A stretch of 64,000 bases of DNA from Rhizophagus irregularis (GCF_026210795.1 NC_089460.1:2256501-2320500), one strand, 5' to 3'. Counted from the stretch's first letter, positions 1-11,617 are shown. Translations and numbers: made by a program. The notes: generated from the letters alone by a model not told the origin.

Positions 1-2727
1 AATCCAATATGACCATATTCAAATTATTTGTTAAAAAACAAAAAAACCGTGTAAACAAATTTGCCGAAAGTTTTAAACCTGCTCAGCCTGTCATCACATC
101 TCTTTTTTTAGATTATCGGAATTTTATTTTTATCTGAATTTTATAAAATAAACTTTTTTCTAATCATTGACCACATATTAACTCTTTCTACCTTTCTAAA
201 CAACGTTTGATTGATTTGATTGATTCGTTATAAAAAAAAAAAATATTTATTTTACAAAGATTAAATTTAACTTAGACTTTTTACTCATACTATACACAAT
301 AGTAAATTTAAGACAATATGTTATGGTAAACATATTATTTATCCGTTTGATGATTTTTTATAAAGGGAAATTTTTTTACTTAATAGTTTTCTTTGTTAAA
401 TGAAAATGTGAGAATTTTTTTTTTTTTTTTGGGGACAAAAAAAATTTGTATATACTATATACTGTAATACAGTTATACAGTCAGTTATACTGCGTATGCT
501 TATGCAATAACATTTGAATTTACTTATCAACTACAATCACGTTTTCTATCTAGCTTTGGTATTTTTAAATAAAATCATTATATATGCTTATAAAGCAACG
601 TGGTTTAAAAACTTTTCCGGTAAAAAAAAATATGATATTTTGACTTATTCTTGCTATATTATATTTGGTTAAATATTAGCTTAAATGTAATGTGATGCCG
701 AATTTTTAGATTCTTTGGAGTTTGGACGTTCTGAACATTTTTGAAACTTTTTAGATTTTTGGACCTAAAATTCTTTATTTAACTTGTCAAAGATGATTCT
801 ATCTTATTATATGCATTGCATTGCATTTTTTTTTTTTTCTGATCATCTCTTTGACAACTTCGTCTTTTTCGGCATGAAATTTATTCTTGGCTTCAAAATC
901 AAATAAAAGAGAAGTAGAAAAAAAAAATTTTTTCCTTTTTCCTTTTTCTTTCTTTTTTGGCGTAAAAAAAAGAACAATAGCAATATTTACAAAGGTATTC
1001 TTTTTTTTTTGATTGAGAAAAAAAAAAGATGCAAAGAATCACGCTTCATAATAATAATAAAAAAAAATTATTTATAAGAATTCATACATATGATATGTAC
1101 TGATATGCGTGTAATTATGTGAAATTGTACTAAAAAAAGGTTCCGTTGTTTGTATGTATTTTTATTTATTTATTTATTTATTTATTATTTATCTTTTTTT
1201 TTTTTTTTTTTTTGTGGGGAAAGAATGATTTTTTACATTTTTCCCGCTATTTGTAATCGATTAAATTACAATTCGTTCATATCACACTTACTAACTGGTT
1301 TTGTTCGCTTTAGCCACCAAGGTAAAAGAAATTAATCTTTTGAATTTATTGGCCCGATTATGTATTCACTGACTCAATGTAATCACATGATAATATTGGA
1401 TAATGGGGTTTATGTAAATTGGGGGGAGTATAAGATTGTATCATTTAAATGAAGATTGAAGAGCAAGAAAAATTTGCGTTTTTAATTAACGAGATTAAAG
1501 TTCAAATAAAAGATATAATATTTAGACGGATAAATTAATATTTAGAGAGCGATACATATTTAAAAATTAGTTACCTTTTTTTTTATAAAATCTGGGGCAA
1601 AATTTTTGTCATTTAAATTTTCAAGTAACAGTATGTCGAAGTGTTTTATTTGTGCTATCATTCACTCAGAGATTTTATGAATTATTTAAATCTTAAAATA
1701 ACTTTACTAGGAACGGTTAAAAAAAAATTGGTAATGGCATAATAATTATTTAATTTCAATGATTAGAAATGATTAGAAATGATTTTGATATGAAATTTTT
1801 TGAGGTTAGTAATTTCATCCATTTGGAAATTGGTTTGAATCATTTAAATCTTAATCTAATTTTATTATAACTTTACTAGATGCGGTTTGGTAATGGCATA
1901 ATAATTATTCCATAACTTTTAATTTCAATGATTTTGATTACTGAATTTGTCATTATTTGTTTATATTCATTATTTTATTAGATATCCTATCAAATGACAT
2001 GAAATAAATTTATGGTTTAAGGTTATACGAATTCAATATTCGTTGATTCCTGTATATCATCGGTATTTTATATAATCACTCTTTGCTAATGATTCGCATA
2101 ATGTTTTATTAAATTTTTCAACCAATTCATGGATGATAACATGGTTTATATATATTTAGGATAGATTTAAAGCCACAATTATCTATTAAGGATAAGCCTT
2201 TTCCATAAAAATATGATAATGTAAATTTTGGTAGGTATTTATTTTCTTCACATGATTTTTTCCTTATCAGAACGAAATGAGACTATTTTAAAGTCCAAGT
2301 TGTATTGTCAAAAAACTTGCTTTAATTAATTCCTTATCAATACTTACTTTAAATTACGGTAAATTTCAAATAAAACCTGATTGGTTCTTTTAACACGTAG
2401 AATATCGAAGAAACTGCATTTACATCTAGGAAATATACTTTAAATGCTATACATTTCCACAAATGTTTTATTTTAACATGGATTGAACGCGTAAAACATT
2501 ATACATACAGTATATCATATATCATATATATCTCATAGTATCTATATCTAATATATCTAATATACACGTAATACGATAAATATGACACTAAAAAACAACT
2601 AACACCATGATATTAAAAAATTCAGTTTAATTAAATACAAAAAAATACCTACCTAAATTGTTACATGAATATTAAAAATAATAATAAATAATAATAAAAT
2701 TATTGAGAAAAGTCCAGTAGTAAACTC
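1..2727. other. AT-rich intergenic DNA, no gene seen
   Basis: Long runs of A or T, ATTT-type microsatellite (about 1160-1190) and TATA/ATCT-rich stretches (about 2510-2570) fill this stretch. Near 1760 a 10-bp unit (GATTAGAAAT) is doubled, and two related blocks at about 1670-1760 and 1835-1930 share a TAACTTTACTAG...GGTAATGGCATAATAATTAT pattern, an old local duplication. The 61-codon open frame at 1150-1335 is low-complexity Phe/Leu from the T-rich tract and is not supported as a gene. Confidence 0.7.
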
Positions 2728-3885
2728 TTAACAAGCATCTTGTATCGAATAATTTAAATTATACCGAATTTCAAAATTATTTGCCATTCTAGCTCGTTTA
2801 GATTGAATTACAACAACAGGTATCGGTACTAATTCACTAATTGATGCTATTAATGTGAGAATTATATAAGGAATTACAGGTCGTTTAATTGGTGGTATAA
2901 ACCACAAAATTCCTAAAAATAATGAATGATTCACTGTTAAAAATAAAACTAAATCAATATTATCATTTAATTTCTTACCTGATATTCCATATTGTGCTAA
3001 ACTTCCAATATTCCATATAAGAATAATTGATAATAATTTTGTGGGTGTACAATTTAAAGAAAAATCCAAAGTATCATAAACATACCATTTATAATCTTTT
3101 GTTACGCTAATTTGAATTTTTTGTATTTCACTATATCTTGATGAATACGAATTTCTAGTTGGTATTTCCCCTCTTCTATCTGCCCACCATATTTTAATTG
3201 CTCTCGGTAAATTTCTTATTCTTTTTGGATATCCAACTATTGTTAAAAATGTAAATTCTAAATTTATTGTCTAAAAATTGGATTTTTTTTTAAAAAAATA
3301 ATCAATTTTAATAATAGAGAGAGAATGAGAATGAAAATCATATTTATACTGTATGATGATTACCTGAATTAATATTTCTAACCAAAAATTTCTCTCTTTT
3401 TTCTCATATATATATATAATATTAACCAAAATTAAAGAATAAAGAGTTAAAGCCAAAATTAATCTAAAGTATGACATCAATTCAATTATTCTTGATAATT
3501 TTTTATAAATATAATTAATAAAATTTTTAAAAGTTTTTCCAAGTCTCGTAAAAAACCTTTCATCATTATCATCATCATTTTGAAATTTTACTGATCTTGT
3601 TTGTTTATTCTCTTTATTATTGTTATTTATACTACGAGAAGAAACGTTGGCAATCGATGAGAGATCTTTTTTAGATGGTGATGATGGAGGTGATGGTGTT
3701 GTTGATGGTGTTGTTTTATACGGATTATCAATTGTTGATGGTGAATTTATCTTATACTTTTTTTCAAAACTTTCGTTATTATTTGATGATGATAAATCCG
3801 CATAATTTGGAGCATGAAGTTTATATGTTGTTGAAGTTGCTGTAGGTGGTAATTCTGACATTTCTTTATTCTTTTTTTTTTTCAA
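2728..3885 (-). CDS. Two-exon predicted multi-pass membrane protein (354 aa)
   Basis: I join 3885-3364 to 3270-2728. The 93-bp intron has a GTAATC donor after ...LEILIQ and a TTTTAG acceptor, and the frame is kept (174 + 180 codons plus TAA). Residues 1-115 are hydrophilic and Ser/Pro/Asn-rich (SPPSSPSKK, a run of Asn) and look disordered and phosphorylatable. Hydrophobic segments follow at about residues 135-155, 180-190, 250-270, 280-300 and 305-325, so a membrane location is inferred. The protein ends in a basic/polar tail (QSKRARM...). An alternative start is the ATG eight codons downstream (MSELPP), which avoids a Lys-rich leader translated from an A-tract and is perhaps more likely. I do not recognise the family. 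It is the only intact gene in the first 30 kb. Confidence 0.7.
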
Positions 3886-4839
3886 AAAGAATTATATATA
3901 TACATATATTTTATATATATATATTCACGTATATCAATTTAATATTTATTTCTTTGATAAAACTTTTCCAAAAAAAATCATTCTAAAACAAATTCGAAGT
4001 TTTTTTTTTTAGTCAGCTTTTTTTTTTAAAAAAAAAAAGAGGACAAAAAAGCAACATCGGTTACTACGATATCCCGGATTTTCCGTCAAGTTTATGGCTT
4101 AGCAAAATCCAATTATTTTCATTCAATAAATAATCAACAATCCTCCTTTTGTTAAAAACAACGGCTATCAAAGAAAAAAGCCGCAATTTTCTTATATTAT
4201 ACTACTTAAAGAAATCAAAAAACGGGAATCATCGATTGTAGATATTTTTTCTTTGAAAAAACTACGCCCCCAATCGTAACAAAATTTTTTTAAAAGCGTG
4301 TAACTGTTAACTAGTATAGATTTGTTTATCACGTGATATACATTTTGATCATTTTGATTAAGTATTTCGGTGAATTTTATCCAAAAAAAAATTTTAGATA
4401 AATACATTACCAAAGGTCAAAAGAAATCTTAATAATGTTTTTAATAAAGTATTAAAAAAATATTAAAAATGTTTCTTTTAGTAATGAAAAATCCTATTTA
4501 ATTATACTGATATTTCTCTTGTTCTTTTTTACTAATTTCAAATATAAAATTTATTTAATTACTTTTAGATCAATTCATTAAAATATTAATATTGTCAGTA
4601 AAGAACGTCTTTACCTTTAAATGGTATTGACTTTTTAATAATATAATATTAGTAAATTAAAGTTAAAATTAAGTAGAAATATTTCAGATTTTCTCCTAAA
4701 AAACTAAATTTATTCTAAAATCCAAACTTATTTTGAAATCTAAATATATATACTACTTGAACAAAAGTAATAGACTTAAAATTTTATAATTACTTAAAAA
4801 TGTACATAATAAATGGGACTATTATTAGTTAAATCATAT
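3886..4839. other. Upstream region and AT-rich spacer
   Basis: The region just upstream of the membrane-protein start has T/A tracts and TATATA blocks (3895-3925) suitable for a fungal promoter, but no specific element can be named. A small open frame at 4192-4413 on the minus strand has no recognisable features and is not called. The rest is AT-rich. Confidence 0.5.
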
Positions 4840-5560
4840 GGAAAACTAATATTTAGTTGGCCGGTCATTAAGATATGCTTCAATCCAGTATGGCATACTT
4901 TTAATTAAATTTATTAATATATTATTAGGAATTTAATTCTATTCTTTATGTGTCTTTTCAGTTCTGATTATAGGTGTTAATAATGGAATTCAATTCAGGT
5001 GATTAACTTGGTTAATTTTCCAAAATTTTGATTTTTTTTGTTTCTATCCATTTTTTAACATTTTTAGTAATGTGAATAAAAGCATTATTATCTTGAAATA
5101 AATAAATAAAATAATTTTGTCTATTATAATTATTATTTATAAATAAAAGCTTATATGATTCAAGTATTTAAATATAATCATGATGCTTCATTTTTCCATT
5201 AACTTTTACAAGTAGCCCTAATCTCTTTCCTAAAAAATAACTCCATATCTTCTCTTTATATTTTATTAAAGAAATCTTATTTTTAATATTAAATCTTCTT
5301 CAAACATGATCTGGATTATCATTTTTAAATGGTTTTCATTATTCCAAATAATTGATTTTCATTTTTTAATAGGCTAGTCTTTTCTTTTAATATATCAATT
5401 TAAATGATTTTCTTTTTATTTATTGCTAAGAAAAAGTTTAAATACTGGAATATAGAAAAAATATTAAATTCATGCAAATTTCTCCTTATAGTCTTAATAA
5501 AAACTTATAATTCAATTTTCTTTTTAAATTCATTTTTTATTTGTTATGATTATTTATTTT
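4840..5560 (-). pseudogene. Decayed Tc1-like transposase
   Basis: Translating the minus strand in shifting frames gives the usual order of a Tc1-family DDE transposase. There is a W..I.W.NEN-like first catalytic region (about 5340-5390), a PDHVWRRF-like box (about 5290-5320), a region corresponding to the usual GGGSIMVWG block (about 5190-5250), an FQDNNAFIH box holding the second Asp (about 5074-5101), and an SPELN box for the terminal catalytic acid (about 4984-5006). Many stops and frameshifts interrupt it, so it cannot be active. Upstream codons up to about 5560 may continue the N-terminal part. Terminal repeats were not identified. Family assignment rests on motif order, not on a database search. 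Confidence 0.6.
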
Positions 5561-6015
5561 GATAATTTTTTTAGTGTTTTTTGGTATTCATAATTTAAAG
5601 GTTTAGAATAACTACTTTGTGGCTAAGTTTTCTTTACAAAAGATCTATTTAAAAAACTGGTATTTTTAAAAAAATCAAGTGTTTTAATAATGTATTTTTT
5701 TGTAATACCACTTTTAAAAAAACTAATAATCTGGTTATATTCAGTCTCTATTAAATCATACATTTTGCGAAGTAATATAAAATCCTATTTTAGTGATTAA
5801 ATTTAATGTTTGTTTATAAATAGAATAATAATTATATTATTATTTATATAGATCATAGACTATCATACATCACATATATAACTCATACTGCTAAAATAGA
5901 CCTAATTCAAAATATGAGTTATAGTAAAATTCTAAATAATATATATTTAAATTTACTTAATAAAATATAATTTCAGTTTATTCAAATTATTTGTAAATTG
6001 GTAAATTTAATTGTC

Positions 6016-6205
6016 AATTTACTATATACATGCCACCCAAATTATTTTAAGATGCCATAATTATAATTTGGGATGCCATAATTCATTCAGTTTATATATA
6101 ATTTATTATGTAAAATGCTAAAATAATTTGGGATACCATAATTGAATTTGGAATTTTACATAATTATAGCGGCCTAAAATAATTTGGATGGCATATATAA
6201 TTTAC
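6016..6205. mobile_element. 176-bp MITE with 7-bp target duplication
   Basis: The element at 6023-6198 has near-identical inverted ends of about 25 bp: ATACATGCCACCC... on the left and its complement from ...GGATGGCATATAT on the right. It is flanked on both sides by the direct repeat AATTTAC (6016-6022 and 6199-6205). Internally the motif ATAATTTGGGAT(G/A)CCATAAT is present twice (about 6063-6083 and 6123-6143). There is no coding capacity. Length, inverted ends and target-site duplication fit a miniature inverted-repeat element; the superfamily is not determined. Confidence 0.7.
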
Positions 6206-6829
6206 CGAAATTAACAATCTTTTTTTTTATTATCAATAAAAAAATAATTAATTAATATAAATTAAACTGTTAATTTTTATAATTTATAATTAAAAATATA
6301 TAGATTATAGATAAAATAATAATTAATAAAAATAATAAATTAAATATAAATAATTATTAAAAAATAAAATATTGCGAAACTAATCAGATGATTTTTAGCC
6401 TGCATTATGCTTAATTTTGGCCGAAATTATACTTAATTTTGGCTAAAATATAACCTGAACCCTAAAACTAATATTTTAAAAATATTATCAATAAAAGTTA
6501 AAAAAAAAGGATAAGTTAAATTTAAAAAAAAAGTACTAATTTGCTCAAATATAAAATATGACTTTGTAAAATCAATACAATTTGCTAAAACAGTAAAACT
6601 CATAATTATGACTATTAATTAATTTTTAATATCAATTTGCTCTATTTAAAATTATTGAGTTTAACCTAATTTTCGATTGAATTTGCTTAAAACTTAAATA
6701 TTGAGTTTAATATATATGCGATGCTTCCAAAAGACATTGAGTATATTTTAAAAGTATTTGTTGCATAAATTTGAATTAATATTGAAGTAAATATAAAGAT
6801 AAGGAAATAAGGAAAGCGGCTTTATACTT

Positions 6830-7069
6830 ATTAATATTAATATAAAGCAAAGCATAAATTACAGATGTGGTATATAGGGGGTAGGGAGGATGTACATCCG
6901 GTTACTTCTAAATAATTAGAGTAGGTGCTTGGTTAGCTGTCGCTCAACGGTAGGAGTGGCATTTCCACAACTTTAGTTGTAGTCTTTCCTTCGTATAGCT
7001 CGTGAACTGGCTATGCTGATGTCTCCTAAAACATAAAAAAAAAAAAAAAAAATACTATTAATATTAATA
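6830..7069 (+). mobile_element. SINE-like retroposon with A-tail
   Basis: A GC-richer block of about 180 bp (from about 6855) ends in CTCCTAAAACAT followed by 18 A residues (7035-7052). The 13-bp repeat ATTAATATTAATA flanks it at 6830-6842 and 7057-7069, as expected for a target-site duplication. Positions 6938-6960 resemble a tRNA D-arm and A box (GCTC, loop AACGGTAG, GAGT). They are followed by a 5-bp stem around TTTA (ACAAC/GTTGT) and a later ATAGC/GCTAT stem in the place of a T-arm. The arms are not a functional tRNA. I infer a tRNA-derived SINE; the flanking repeat is AT-only, so the duplication could be fortuitous. Confidence 0.5.
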
Positions 7070-7474
7070 ATATAAAATTTACTTCAGTTTTTTAAAATTT
7101 GAAAAAGCTATAATGTCTAAAATAAAATTTGCTATTATATATAAATATTGTAATACTAGAGATATGCTTCAGTAAAATCTATTCAATTTGTCATCTAATT
7201 TAATTAAAAAATGGATTATCTGGATTAAGAATGAATGGATTGCGAATAATCTGAATGGATTTATTAGATAATATTAGATATTTAAATTGATCAGATATTA
7301 TACAAATAATCAGATTGACTGAATTGATCAAATAATCTGATCCAATCTGGTCTATTTTTTTAATATTATGCTTTTTTTTTAAAAAAAAAAACTTTTTTCT
7401 TTAAGAACAGAATTTGAACTTAAACTTAAACTTCAAAATTTAACTTAAATAGCTTGAATTAAATGTAAATTTCT

Positions 7475-8120
7475 TTGTTTTTCATCTTGAAAATATCACT
7501 AACGTTTCTATTATTCTATTTCTTTAAAAGACGCCGCCTGAATTTGAATTTTAAGCTTGTTATAAAGATGCATTTAGTAAATTTCTTTTATTTTTTGTTT
7601 TGAAAACATTACTAATGTTCTTTACTCCATTTCTTTAGAGAACTTTGCCTGAATCTAAATTTTGGCTTGGACTATAAAGGTAAATATAAATTACTTTATT
7701 TTTTGTCTTAGAAATATCACTAACATTCCTTTTACTCCATTTTTTTTAGGAACGCCTATCTGGATAACTGGATTTTTGTAAATAGAGTTTTTTTTATTAC
7801 TATTAAGAATGTTGTTAACATTCCTTCTTCTTTTTTCTTTAAAAAATACCTGGTTTTTAACTTTGAACTGTAAAAGTAAGTTAGAAGTAAGGGTTTTCTT
7901 TTTTTTATCATTAGAAATGTTACTAATATTCCTTTTTTTTTTTCTTTAGAAGACATCTTTTTAAACTTAAATTTCAGCTTATTAAAAGGAAGTTTTTGTT
8001 GTTTTTATCATTAGAAATGTCATAAACATTTTTTTTTTTTTTTTAAAAGAGACTTGGATTTAGCATTGCTATAAAGGTAAGGAGAAAAAGATTTTTATTT
8101 ATTTTTGTCATTAGAAGTAC
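7475..8120. repeat. Degenerate tandem array, about 100-110-bp unit, seven copies
   Basis: A segment reading TTTTTGTCTTAGAAATATCA-CTAACATTCCTTTT with variants recurs near 7481, 7591, 7701, 7791, 7901, 8001 and 8101. Each copy is followed by a T-rich ACTCCATTTCTTTAG-like stretch and, in most copies, by CCTGAATTT...TATAAAGGTAA. Copies are diverged from each other but keep order and spacing. The open frame inside it on the minus strand (7756-7956) is a by-product of the repeat. Confidence 0.6.
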
Positions 8121-8280
8121 AGTGCATACAACTTAGTCACAACAAAAAAATTTTTAAGCAGCCAAATTTAAAATATCGATTATATCACATGATATATTAA
8201 ACTTGCAATTTTATTGGCTAGATTTATATAGTTTAAATTATAATTCTTAATTTTAGCCAGATTTATACGGTAAGACAAAT

Positions 8281-8507
8281 ACCAGTGATGTAGGGTCGAC
8301 CACCTGTGTGGTGTATGGTGATATTTAGCAGTGTGTAACAGCGTGTAAAATAAAGGGTGTGAACCATACACAGGTGATGATTAGCATTTCTACCCACTCC
8401 AAATCACGTGCTTTGGCCGTCGCGTTATTTATCACCTGTGTAAACTGTCACATAGGAGATCATACACTACACATCTCCTTAACCCTACACCACTCATCTC
8501 CATAGCA
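8281..8507. repeat. GC-richer inverted-repeat block (probable MITE)
   Basis: This block is distinctly less AT-rich than its surroundings. Its left side (CAGTGATGTAGGGT...GTGTGGTGTATGG) is an imperfect inverted copy of its right side (complement of ...CCCTACACCACTCATC). On both sides it is flanked by AATTTTNGCCAGATTTATA-type sequence (8245-8265 and 8525-8545), as if inserted into an older repeat. Boundaries and target duplication are unclear. The 63-codon minus-strand frame at 8180-8371 is not supported. Confidence 0.4.
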
Positions 8508-9076
8508 CTCAGATTTATATAGCTAAAAGTAATTTTGGCCAGATTTATACATAATTTTGGTCGAATAAAGTGGTTAAATATTTAATTTAATAGTAAAATA
8601 TTCTAATTTTGAATTGCTACTACTTTATTAAAAAACATTTTATAAAAAATTTAAACCTATAACTTTATTAAGCTTGTTTTGTTTTATCATTGTATAGTTA
8701 TATTTTACATTTATCATTTTTTTTAAATGAGTAGTAATGATTTGAATTTCATCAATTTTAGTTATTGTGATTAAGTTGTATGCACTATTGGGTTAACAAC
8801 CCTGAAGCAAAGGAATTATTTGAATTCCTTAATCTTTTTTTAAACTACCTGATCGTCATACACTTGGTGGTGAAATTTTACAAGATGCTATTTCCGAAGG
8901 AGATAAAGCAATGCAAATTGCATTAAAAGAGGATCCAATTGGCATAACTCTCACATTTGATGGCTGGACAAACATAAAAAATGAATAATTATTAGGTATT
9001 GTAATTATGACATCAGAGGGAAGACCTTATGTATGAAAAGCAGATGATACTTTACAGAAACTTTAAGTTTTCAAGT

Positions 9077-9159
9077 GATATCATTTCAATATCATTTCAA
9101 TATCGATTTAATATCGTATCGATATTAAATCGATATTAAAATGATATTGAAATGATATC
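9077..9159. repeat. Near-perfect 83-nt hairpin inside hAT copy 1
   Basis: Two 40-nt arms (9077-9116 and 9120-9159) are inverted copies with one mismatch around a 3-nt loop TAT. They are made of repeats of GATAT(C)ATTTCAATATC. A second hairpin, CGTTAAG-ATAAA-CTTAACG, follows at 9170-9188. The cluster lies just before a separate terminal-inverted-repeat element and probably entered the hAT gene as a MITE or its remnant. Confidence 0.8.
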
Positions 9160-9228
9160 AAAATGATACCGTTAAGATAAACTTAACGATATCAAAGAAT
9201 TTGTATTTTTTTGTTTTTATTAATAATT

Positions 9229-9969
9229 TTATCCCTTAAACTGTAAGCAATTGCGGGCAAATTTGCCCGCAATTTTACCAAATTTCAGCTCTCATCTAAT
9301 TTTATGAAAAATAAAGCAATTTTAATAAAATTTTTTTCCAAAATAGTTTAAATTATATATTGTGCAGCAATTATTATTATTTATTAATTATATATTAGAA
9401 AATCGAAAATTACCCATTGGTCAAAAGTTGTATTTTAAGATAATCACAAAATTTTAAAAAACTTTGCACTTAACTTCAATGATTTCATTGATAATTAATT
9501 ATAGCTATATAAAAGCTTAATAGAATATGTAGAATTTGGTATGAGAAACGACTTTTGTTAATATGATTTTTGATATTTAAAAGTAGGATTTTGACTTTAT
9601 ATAGAACCTTAATGAAAATTTTATTATGCATTTTAATTATATATTCATAATAATTGATTTTTTTTTATCTCTATTTTGTTTATTATAATGCAAAATTTTT
9701 ATAAATATTCAAATAGAGAAAAAATATGGTAAGAAAAGTTTAAATTTTATTATATAAAAATTCCGATACTATTTTTGCGGGTTAATTTCCAATCTAATTT
9801 TAATGATCAACTGTATATCTAACTCATACAATTTATGGCCAGAATGTAGATCAATTTGGCTGCAAAATTATGTGACGATCTGGCCAAAATCAAAGAATTT
9901 TTTATAGCGTCATTTATTCTAATTTAGAAATTGTGGGCAAATTTGCCCGCAAAACAGTTTAAGGGATAA
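9229..9969. mobile_element. 741-bp non-coding TIR element inside hAT copy 1
   Basis: The left end TTATCCCTTAAACTGT... and the right end ...ACAGTTTAAGGGATAA are inverted copies. Just inside each end lies GCGGGCAAATTTGCCCGC (left) or its GTGGGCAAATTTGCCCGC variant (right); the left copy is itself a perfect 18-nt palindrome. The interior is AT-rich with no open frame. No clean target-site duplication could be fixed. hAT coding sequence resumes directly after the right end. Confidence 0.7.
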
Positions 9970-10441
9970 TATATAGGCGAAAATTAAGAATCTCAAATAG
10001 AGATATTGTTTTTTTACCATATTTCACGCACCAATTTAATCTTTGTATTGGTAAAATATTTAAAGAATTCACAGATTTAAAAACAACGTTGAATCATGCA
10101 ATTCAACTTGCTACTTATTTTAGAAATGCTAATAATAAGTTCTTTATAGCAAAATTACGTGATCAGAAAAGCTTTATGGTAAATATTATACAATTGCAGC
10201 TCTAAGGAAAACTCGGTGGAATAGTTATTATGAAGTATGTACAAGTCTTTTGAGAATTCAACAAGCTTTACAGGTAAATTTATAACTTAATGTTATTAAA
10301 TTAAATGTAAATTAATTTTATTGATTATTAACTTAATTATTATTAGCTATTTGCAATTAATTTCAAACCACCATTTAATCAAACTCGAAAAAAAACAGAT
10401 CAACCATGTATTAAAATAGAAATATTTGAAATTATCGATTC

Positions 10442-10962
10442 TAGCACAGGTCGAAAAGTGAAAAATCAGGCATCAATCAGTCACCAATCGGTCACCAATC
10501 AGGTACCTGATTGGTGACCGATTGGTGACTGATTGGCATTTTCGCCAAATACGAAGTCACCAATCAGGCAGGTTGCTAACTTTGATCCAGTGATCAGAAA
10601 AGAATGAAATATAGCTCATTGGAATCGTCTCAGCAAGACGAATCTAATGGTAGTAAAATCGCATTTCTAGGATTAATGGTTAATAAAAAATTAAATAAAA
10701 TATAAATGATACATTTTTATTTTATATTTTACTTAATTTCTCATCAAGTATTAATCCTAGAAATGAGATTTTACTACCATTAGATTCGTCATGTTGAGAC
10801 GATTCTAATGAGCTATATTTCATTCTTTTCTGATCACTGGATCAAAAGTTAGCAAACTGCCTGATTGGTGACGGTATTTGACGAAAATGCCAATTAGGCA
10901 CCAATCAGCTACCTGATTGGTGACCGATTGGTGCCTGATTTTTCACTTTTCGACCTGTGTAG
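10442..10962. mobile_element. 515-bp foldback element, CACTA-like, TAG target duplication
   Basis: The element at 10445-10959 starts CACAGGTCGAAAAGTG and ends with the complement. Almost the whole length is an inverted repeat: the ACCAATCAGG/CCTGATTGGT palindromes near both ends and an inner arm with the GAATCGTCTC...AGACGAATC motif are each present in both orientations. TAG flanks it on both sides (10442-10444 and 10960-10962). Removing the element and one TAG joins the hAT codons GAT TCT AGT ACA TTT TGG in frame, which proves it is an insertion. The CAC terminus plus a 3-bp duplication suggests the CACTA (EnSpm) superfamily; that is inference. Confidence 0.8.
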
Positions 10963-11207
10963 TACATTTTGGAACAACTTAAATATAATTGTAGAAGTGT
11001 TATATCCTTATTGTAAAATATTAAATATTCTTCAACAAGATAAAGCAAGATTATTTCAAGTTATACATGGTCTCGCATATCTTATTCAATTTTGGACTAA
11101 TTATGAAGATACTCAACTTGTCGCAAAATTAATAATTAAATTAGAGAACAGGTGAAATGATTGGGAACAGTCTTTACTTTTACTGGCGTGCTTATTAGTA
11201 CATCTTG

Positions 11208-11617
11208 AGTATAAGATAGTGATGCGCATCTTCTTTTTACGAAAAATTTCAGTTTCGTCACCAAGCTTAGTTTCGGTTTCGTCATTGACTAAACTATATA
11301 GTAATAATTTTTAAGTTTAAATATTAATTATATAAAATTATAGTTTTATTATAAAAATATATGAAATTATATTATACATATAATAGTTTTATAAATTCCT
11401 TTAAAAAATATTATATTTTAATATGAATTTATTATTTTTTTTTTTATAAGTAATTATTATAATTAAAAATCTATGGAAATCTATAAAAAATTCATGGAAA
11501 TACTATGGAATATTGAATTTCAGCATTTCATCTTTTAATTTTAAATGTCTAAACTATTTCGGTTTAGTCAAATGACTAAATATTTCAGTTTTCATTAATC
11601 GAATGCTTTAAGTATAA
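11208..11617. mobile_element. About 0.4-kb hAT-like MITE inside hAT copy 1
   Basis: The hAT coding sequence breaks after ...CTTGAGTATAA and resumes after ...TTTAAGTATAA, leaving an 8-bp near-repeat (GAGTATAA at 11208-11215, AAGTATAA at about 11610-11617). The insert starts with TAGTGATGCGCATC, a form common for hAT termini. Near its two ends it carries inverted copies of TTTCAGTTT(T)C and of TGACTAAA, the latter at 11287-11294 and, inverted, around 11560-11575. There is no coding capacity. Exact ends are uncertain by a few bases. Confidence 0.5.

Noticed and set aside
6921-7027. Possible functional tRNA gene
   Set aside because: The D-arm-like part is good, but the acceptor stem is missing and the anticodon and T arms are malformed; the A-tail points to a retroposon.
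7475-8120. CRISPR-like array
   Set aside because: Repeats are long, diverged and not separated by unique spacers; the DNA is eukaryotic.
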